Of a DNA stretch of 64,000 nucleotides, positions 58,064-64,000 are shown piece by piece. Position 1 is the first letter of the stretch, and each line of letters begins with the position of its first letter. Both the position numbers and the translations under genes were made by a program. Where the stretch lies: NCBI RefSeq assembly GCF_026191375.1, contig NZ_JAODTL010000022.1:231001-295000 (forward strand), given 5' to 3'. Source of the DNA: Marinomonas pontica (GTDB taxonomy: Bacteria > Pseudomonadota > Gammaproteobacteria > Pseudomonadales > Marinomonadaceae). The notes beneath the pieces were generated by a model. That model ran no database searches, was not told the DNA's origin, and saw only the letters and a program-made list of their open reading frames with translations.

Positions 58064-58080
58064 CTTAAGCAATCCTTACG
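58064..58080 (+). promoter_or_regulatory. PmrA/QseB-type direct-repeat box 1
   Basis: CTTAAG-CAATC-CTTACG fits the known YTTAAK-N5-YTTAAK pattern at all but one position. It is 79 bases upstream of the tlpA start and 51 from the dsbD start. Confidence 0.55.
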
Positions 58081-58095
58081 TAAAATTTTTTCAGG

Positions 58096-58112
58096 CTTAA
58101 TTTTCCCTTAAG
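58096..58112 (+). promoter_or_regulatory. PmrA/QseB-type direct-repeat box 2
   Basis: CTTAAT-TTTCC-CTTAAG fits YTTAAK-N5-YTTAAK fully. It is 32 bases downstream of box 1, three helical turns, so both would lie on one DNA face. A further half site CTTAAT is at 58026-58031. Confidence 0.6.
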
Positions 58113-58159
58113 AATGCATCACTACTATTTCCAATATACCTTTTACTTGGAAGTGCGCC

Positions 58160-58696
58160 ATGATCAAACATTCTAAACCTATTCTAGCCGCGGCTATTTC
58201 CAGCTGCCTTCTTATCTCCAGTTCATTGTGGGCGACGGATATCACTCCGTTAGCCTCTGCAAAAGCAGCACCACATCAGACCGTTAAGCTGCCTGAGTAT
58301 CAAACCAATCAGAACGTTTCTTTAGATATGGAAAAAGGCAAAGTCATTCTTGTTGACTTCTGGGCTTCCTGGTGTGGGCCATGTCGAGAATCATTTCCAT
58401 GGATGACAAGCATGCAAGCTAAATACAAAGATCAGGGGCTTAAGGTTATTGCCATTAACTTAGATCAAGAGAAAGACCAAGCTCTGGATTTCTTAGATGA
58501 GTTTAAACCTGGCTTTAGCGTGTTATTTGATAGCCAAGCGGAACTACCAGAAGATTTTGGCGTTATTGGCATGCCGACAAGCTTTTTAATTGACCGTCAA
58601 GGAAACATACGCGCAACACATATTGGCTTTCATCAGAAAAATATTGATGAATACGAGTCCGCTATTGCCAAGCTATTAGCAGAAAAAGAGGAATAA
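58160..58696 (+). CDS. TlpA-like periplasmic thioredoxin
   Basis: 178 residues with a signal peptide (MIKHSKPILAAAISSCLLIS, cut near LWA-TD). The thioredoxin fold has VDFWASWCGPCRESFP and the cis-Pro loop GMPTSFLIDRQG, as in TlpA/ResA reductases. It would be kept reduced by DsbD. It heads a run of four genes with a DUF4266 lipoprotein, a DUF3570 barrel and ApbE, and is divergent from dsbD. The start has GGAAG upstream. Confidence 0.9.
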   Translation: MIKHSKPILAAAISSCLLISSSLWATDITPLASAKAAPHQTVKLPEYQTNQNVSLDMEKGKVILVDFWASWCGPCRESFPWMTSMQAKYKDQGLKVIAINLDQEKDQALDFLDEFKPGFSVLFDSQAELPEDFGVIGMPTSFLIDRQGNIRATHIGFHQKNIDEYESAIAKLLAEKEE

Positions 58697-58699
58697 ATT

Positions 58700-58924
58700 A
58701 TGCGAAGAATAATCCACATAGTCGGCTTACTCGCCTTACCTATTATTGTATCCGGATGCAGTGATCTGGGCGTTAAGCCTTGGGAAAGAGATGTTTTAGC
58801 ACAACAAGAAATGAACCTTATTAGCGATCCTCTCGAAAGCAGTTTAGATGATCACATTTATTTCAGTAAAGAAGCCAGCAGTGGCGGGAAAGGATTTGGA
58901 GGTGGTGGCTGTGGCTGTAACTAA
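58700..58924 (+). CDS. DUF4266 lipoprotein with C-terminal CGC motif
   Basis: 74 residues. Lipobox IVSGC puts the lipidated Cys near residue 20. The mature part reads VKPWERDVLAQQEMN, then DHIYFSKEASSGGKG and a Gly-rich tail ending GGGGCGCN. This is the pattern I recall for DUF4266. Its two C-terminal Cys, three residues from the end, are natural substrates for the thioredoxin encoded just before. GAGGAA lies upstream of the ATG. Function unknown. Confidence 0.88.
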   Translation: MRRIIHIVGLLALPIIVSGCSDLGVKPWERDVLAQQEMNLISDPLESSLDDHIYFSKEASSGGKGFGGGGCGCN

Positions 58925-60218
58925 GAAAACTCATAAAAATCGCGAATTGGCTCAATTATTAACCGCGGCTAGCTGCGCCTTAATTAGCGGCTTATCGCAA
59001 GGGGTTAATGCTGCTGACAGCTGGGATGTAGACTCAGCTTTTCTACTCTATTCAGAAAGCGATGGTCGTGTCTCTGCCGCCGAGCCAGTTATTAGCGCCA
59101 CCAAGAACTTTGATGAAGAAACTAAGCTCACTTTCAAGATTGCAGCAGATACCTTAACAGGAGCGTCACCAAACGGCGCTACCGCCAGTGATCATGTACA
59201 AACTTTTACCAGCCCTTCAGGTAAAGGTTCGTACAATGCCGCAGCGGGCGAACAACCACTTGATGACACCTTCAAAGATACTCGTATCGCACTTTCTACT
59301 AATTGGGCAGCCCCTATTAATCGAGATTGGGCCTACGGAGTCGGTGGTTACCTTTCTAAAGAGCATGATTATCAATCACTTGGGCTAAATGGCAGCTTGT
59401 CTCGCTATTTGAACCAAAAGAATACAACTCTTACTCTAGGGTTAAATCTATCTAACGATACTGTCAACCCTGAAGGCGGTGTACCAACAGGTCTAGTGCA
59501 AGTTCCTTTAAGCAACTCAGACAGCGAGTTCACACAGCGTAGTGATTCTGAAAACAAAAACTTGGTCGATGCTGTATTTGGTGTCACTCAAGTGATCAAT
59601 CGCAGCACTATAATGCAATTCAACTATGCACTCAGTACCAGTTCAGGCTACCTAACAGACCCTTATAAAATATTGTCCGTTATAGATGATAATGCAGGCG
59701 CAAATTTTGGAGGAAATTTCCAGAGTGGTGGTAGAGACTTATATCTATACGAAAAACGCCCAGACTCACGTCTAAAACAAAGTATCTATTGGCAAACAAA
59801 ACACCAATTCGAAAATGACAATATACTGGATGTAAGTTATCGCTACATGTTTGATGATTGGGGCGTTAACTCTCACACTATCGATGCTAAATATCGCTTC
59901 CGCTTTGATAATCAATACCTAGAACCCCAACTTCGTTGGTACACTCAAAGCAAGGCCGATTTCTATCATAGATATTTAAACTCGAGTGATTACTCTTCGG
60001 CTGATTTTGCCAGTGCAGATTATCGTTTAGGTGACCTAGATACATATACGTTAGGCCTAAAATACGGATATAAATTTGCTGATGAAACCGAGTTTTACAC
60101 TCGCTTATCTCTCTATCATCAAGAAAGTTCTGGCGATAAAGGTTATGGCAAACTAACAACACAGGAATTGTATCCAGGTTTAGATGCGGCTATGTTGATC
60201 GTTGGATATAAATTTTAG
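58911..60218 (+). CDS. DUF3570 outer-membrane protein
   Basis: 435 residues from a GTG at 58911. The signal peptide is MAVTKKTHKNRELAQLLTAA, cleaved after VNA. The rest is a string of amphipathic beta strands with short turns and ends in GYKF, a C-terminal Phe as in outer-membrane barrels. Residues 80-86, DTLTGAS, fit the D-x-x-[ST]-G-A-[TS] pattern of ApbE flavinylation sites. The start overlaps the DUF4266 gene by 14 bases, and its ribosome site GGAGG is part of that gene's Gly codons. Function unknown. Confidence 0.87.
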   Translation: MAVTKKTHKNRELAQLLTAASCALISGLSQGVNAADSWDVDSAFLLYSESDGRVSAAEPVISATKNFDEETKLTFKIAADTLTGASPNGATASDHVQTFTSPSGKGSYNAAAGEQPLDDTFKDTRIALSTNWAAPINRDWAYGVGGYLSKEHDYQSLGLNGSLSRYLNQKNTTLTLGLNLSNDTVNPEGGVPTGLVQVPLSNSDSEFTQRSDSENKNLVDAVFGVTQVINRSTIMQFNYALSTSSGYLTDPYKILSVIDDNAGANFGGNFQSGGRDLYLYEKRPDSRLKQSIYWQTKHQFENDNILDVSYRYMFDDWGVNSHTIDAKYRFRFDNQYLEPQLRWYTQSKADFYHRYLNSSDYSSADFASADYRLGDLDTYTLGLKYGYKFADETEFYTRLSLYHQESSGDKGYGKLTTQELYPGLDAAMLIVGYKF

Positions 60219-60222
60219 GTTT

Positions 60223-60258
60223 ACATCTCCCCTCTATTCAAGGGAATAGAGGGGATGT
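60223..60258 (+). promoter_or_regulatory. Hairpin between DUF3570 gene and apbE
   Basis: ACATCTCCCCTCTATTC and GAATAGAGGGGATGT pair over 16 bases with one bulge and a 4-base loop. There is no T run, so it is more likely an RNA processing or stability element. It ends 18 bases before the apbE start. Confidence 0.5.
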
Positions 60259-60276
60259 TCATAATACAGAGAAGCC

Positions 60277-61236
60277 ATGAATTTACTTGAAGAATTACCA
60301 ATAGATACATCGTTAAACCCATCAAACCACCCCAATCCAAGCCTATGGCAAGTGAATGAAAATTCCTATCAAGTTCAGTTTGAATGCATGGCAAGTGATT
60401 GCTCTATATTGATTGAATGTAAACAAATTGATTTAGTCAAAGCCGCAGCAAACAGTGCCGTCATTGAAGCTTGGCGTATTGAGCATAAATTCAGCCGCTA
60501 CCAAACAGATAACACATTTGCAGAAATTCATTCGAAGACAGACATCATTCAAACCTTAGATGATGAGACCACCCAATTAATGATTTTCGCCGATCATGCC
60601 TACCATGCCTCACAAGGTCTTTTTGATATTACATCCGGCATCCTAAGAAGAGGATGGCATTTCGATGGTAGCAACAACTTACCTGAAACAAGCACCATAA
60701 AAGAATTACTAACCAACGTTGGCTGGGCAAAATTAGGTTGGGATCCTAGCAATCCAAACCAACTGACACTTCCAAAGGGTATGGAACTCGACTTTGGAGG
60801 CATAGGAAAAGAGTATGCCGTTGATAAAATGCTTTTGGTTATCCGCAAAATCCTTTCACAGACAACGTCAGCTATCTTAGTTAACTGTGGTGGTGACTTA
60901 GCCTGTAGCGGCAAAAGATTAAATGGTGAAAGTTGGAAAGTTGGTATAGAAGCAGTAAACGACCAAACAAAAGCAAAACATATTGTCGCCTTATCTTCTG
61001 GCGCCCTTGCAACCTCAGGTGACAGCCGTCGCTTTTTATTAAAAGATGGCATCCGCTATTCTCATATCTTAAACCCTATCACTGGATGGGCAATAACAGA
61101 CGCTCCAAGAAGTGTTACCGTTGCAGCTCCCACCTGCATCAATGCAGGCATAATATCGACACTAGCCCTTTTACAAGGCACTGAAGCTGAAAACTTCCTC
61201 TCATCTTTAAACATGCCACATTGGCTATCTCGCTAA
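60277..61236 (+). CDS. apbE: ApbE-family FAD:protein FMN transferase
   Basis: 319 residues. ApbE blocks in order: FSRYQTDNTFAEI, FDITSGILRRGW, MELDFGGIGKEYAVD, AILVNCGGDLAC, and GALATSGDSRRFLLKDGIRY with SHILNPITGW. The enzyme transfers FMN from FAD to a Thr or Ser of a target protein with Mg. There is no signal peptide or lipobox (start MNLLEELPIDTSLN), although most ApbE proteins are exported. The best candidate target nearby is DTLTGAS of the DUF3570 protein. Confidence 0.88.
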   Translation: MNLLEELPIDTSLNPSNHPNPSLWQVNENSYQVQFECMASDCSILIECKQIDLVKAAANSAVIEAWRIEHKFSRYQTDNTFAEIHSKTDIIQTLDDETTQLMIFADHAYHASQGLFDITSGILRRGWHFDGSNNLPETSTIKELLTNVGWAKLGWDPSNPNQLTLPKGMELDFGGIGKEYAVDKMLLVIRKILSQTTSAILVNCGGDLACSGKRLNGESWKVGIEAVNDQTKAKHIVALSSGALATSGDSRRFLLKDGIRYSHILNPITGWAITDAPRSVTVAAPTCINAGIISTLALLQGTEAENFLSSLNMPHWLSR

Positions 61237-61298
61237 CACATCACTTTCAAAGATAAACCTCTTGCGGGACAAACATCGGCGATGGTGATTCCCTATAG

Positions 61299-61336
61299 CG
61301 AAAAAACCCTACCCTGCTTAGCAGGATAGGGTTTCT
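61299..61336 (-). terminator. Terminator of the rRNA operon
   Basis: On the minus strand AAACCCTATCCTGC and GCAGGGTAGGGTTT form a stem with one G-T pair, followed by a T run, 12 bases after the last 5S gene. Confidence 0.85.
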
Positions 61337-61346
61337 TTAATTAAAT

Positions 61347-61460
61347 CTTGATAACGACCTACTCTCACATGGGATCTCCCACACTACCATCGGCGATGGC
61401 GCTTTTCACTTCTGAGTTCGGGATGGGATCAGGTGGTTCAACGCCTCTATGATCATCAAG
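61347..61460 (-). rRNA. 5S rRNA, distal copy
   Basis: About 114 nt. It has the conserved CCGAACTCAGAAGTGAAA and CGCCGATGGTAGTGTGGG regions. The terminal stem is CTTGAT/ATCAAG, different from the proximal copy. Confidence 0.95.
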
Positions 61461-61535
61461 AAAACTGGTTTGTTTTATTAGCAATCGTCTAATAAAACCA
61501 AATTTTCAATTGCCTAATTACTTATTAGGACTTCT

Positions 61536-61636
61536 AAATATAAAGCTTGACGACAAGCTAGTATCACATGCTTATCTGTCAAAAATAGACCCACACCATC
61601 GGGTAAATCTATTTCTTAAATATAAAGCTTGACGAC
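61536..61636. repeat. 19-bp direct repeat at the 5S duplication
   Basis: AAATATAAAGCTTGACGAC occurs at 61536-61554 and 61618-61636. The second copy includes the 3' end of the proximal 5S gene, so the first is probably a remnant of the duplication that gave two 5S genes. Confidence 0.6.
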
Positions 61637-61742
61637 GACCTACTCTCACATGGGATCTCCCACACTACCATCGGCGATGGCGCTTTTCACTTCTGAGTTC
61701 GGGATGGGATCAGGTGGTTCAACGCCTCTATGACCGTCAAGC
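61627..61742 (-). rRNA. 5S rRNA, proximal copy
   Basis: About 116 nt with terminal stem GCTTGACG/CGTCAAGC. The interior matches the distal copy. Confidence 0.96.
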
Positions 61743-62030
61743 AATTCGTTTTGCGTTTGTTCTGAGCTGCACTGTGTTGTGCGCTGACCTTTTAAGGTTA
61801 GCTTGACTCAAAACACGCGAATACGTGCTTGGATCTTTAACAATTCATTTTGAAATAGTGATAACCAAGTATCAAACCGATGCTCATCATTGCTGATGTT
61901 GTATCGTAATCTGTGTCTTTGTCATTTTGATGATCTTGAGCTTTCACTCTTCTCATCACGACCTCCATGGATGGAGGAAGTGCTGGGATTGTCAGGAACA
62001 ATCTCCAGTAAAACCACTTTGGTGTTATAT
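61743..62030 (-). other. 23S-5S spacer
   Basis: 288 bp with no tRNA gene. It should hold the processing stem of the 23S 3' end (GGATTGTCAGGAACAATC is a small hairpin near 61985). No protein gene is supported. Confidence 0.6.

Positions 62031-64000
<1,970 letters not shown>

Noticed and set aside
61261..61300. A further 5S fragment downstream of the distal 5S gene (CATCGGCGATGG)
   Set aside because: Only twelve bases match the 5S interior, which is too short to call a relic.

Overview
The window reads as chromosomal core of a marine gammaproteobacterium of the Oceanospirillales type. Marinomonas is my best guess, from gene content, a low to mid GC base composition, an ectoine-type uptake system and the protein sequences. 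This is recall, not a database result. I see no phage, integrase, IS element, plasmid function or CRISPR array.

Layout. 1-3.1 kb: start of an acyl-CoA dehydrogenase, an AraC regulator, a small basic protein, a cytochrome b562 and a small secreted protein. 3.1-10.1 kb: a Lon-like protease, then the operon pabC-mltG-tmk-holB-tatD. 10.1-11.6 kb: twelve tRNA genes (7 Glu-TTC, 5 Gly-GCC), mostly in 275-bp tandem units. 11.7-17.1 kb: yajG, alaA, htpX (with a hairpin over its ribosome site), a PilZ protein, pdxB and epmC. 17.2-23.4 kb: glycine cleavage and one-carbon genes, gcvT divergent from glyA-gcvH-gcvP. 23.6-31.5 kb: an HExxH protein, rluC, rne and a SulP transporter. 31.5-41.4 kb: aceF and aceE, nadC, ackA and pta. 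41.5-46.0 kb: a compact type IV pilus set (pilin, ATPase, PilC, PilD) with coaE and yacG. 46.0-48.0 kb: a soluble response regulator/histidine kinase pair. 48.0-53.7 kb: GntR regulator, BenE transporter, ZIP transporter and an EhuBCDA-type ectoine importer. 53.9-61.2 kb: a thiol and flavin redox locus. 61.3-64 kb: the distal end of an rRNA operon with two 5S genes and most of the 23S.

The most interesting region is 53.9-61.2 kb. On the minus strand run dsbD, an OmpR-type regulator, its histidine kinase and a 48-residue Trp-rich protein. Divergent from them run a TlpA-like thioredoxin, a DUF4266 lipoprotein ending in GGGGCGCN, a DUF3570 outer-membrane barrel with a DTLTGAS motif resembling ApbE flavinylation sites, and an ApbE homologue. 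Between the arms lie two tandem CTTAA(T/G)-N5-CTTA boxes like those of PmrA/QseB regulators. I infer a regulated envelope system in which DsbD supplies electrons through TlpA to the lipoprotein or barrel.

Several conserved genes (rne, sulP, nadC, ehuC, dsbD, probably pilC) are interrupted by one-base indels, mostly short homopolymer contractions. Since some are essential or highly conserved, sequencing error is the likeliest cause. I annotate each as one gene and give the break point.
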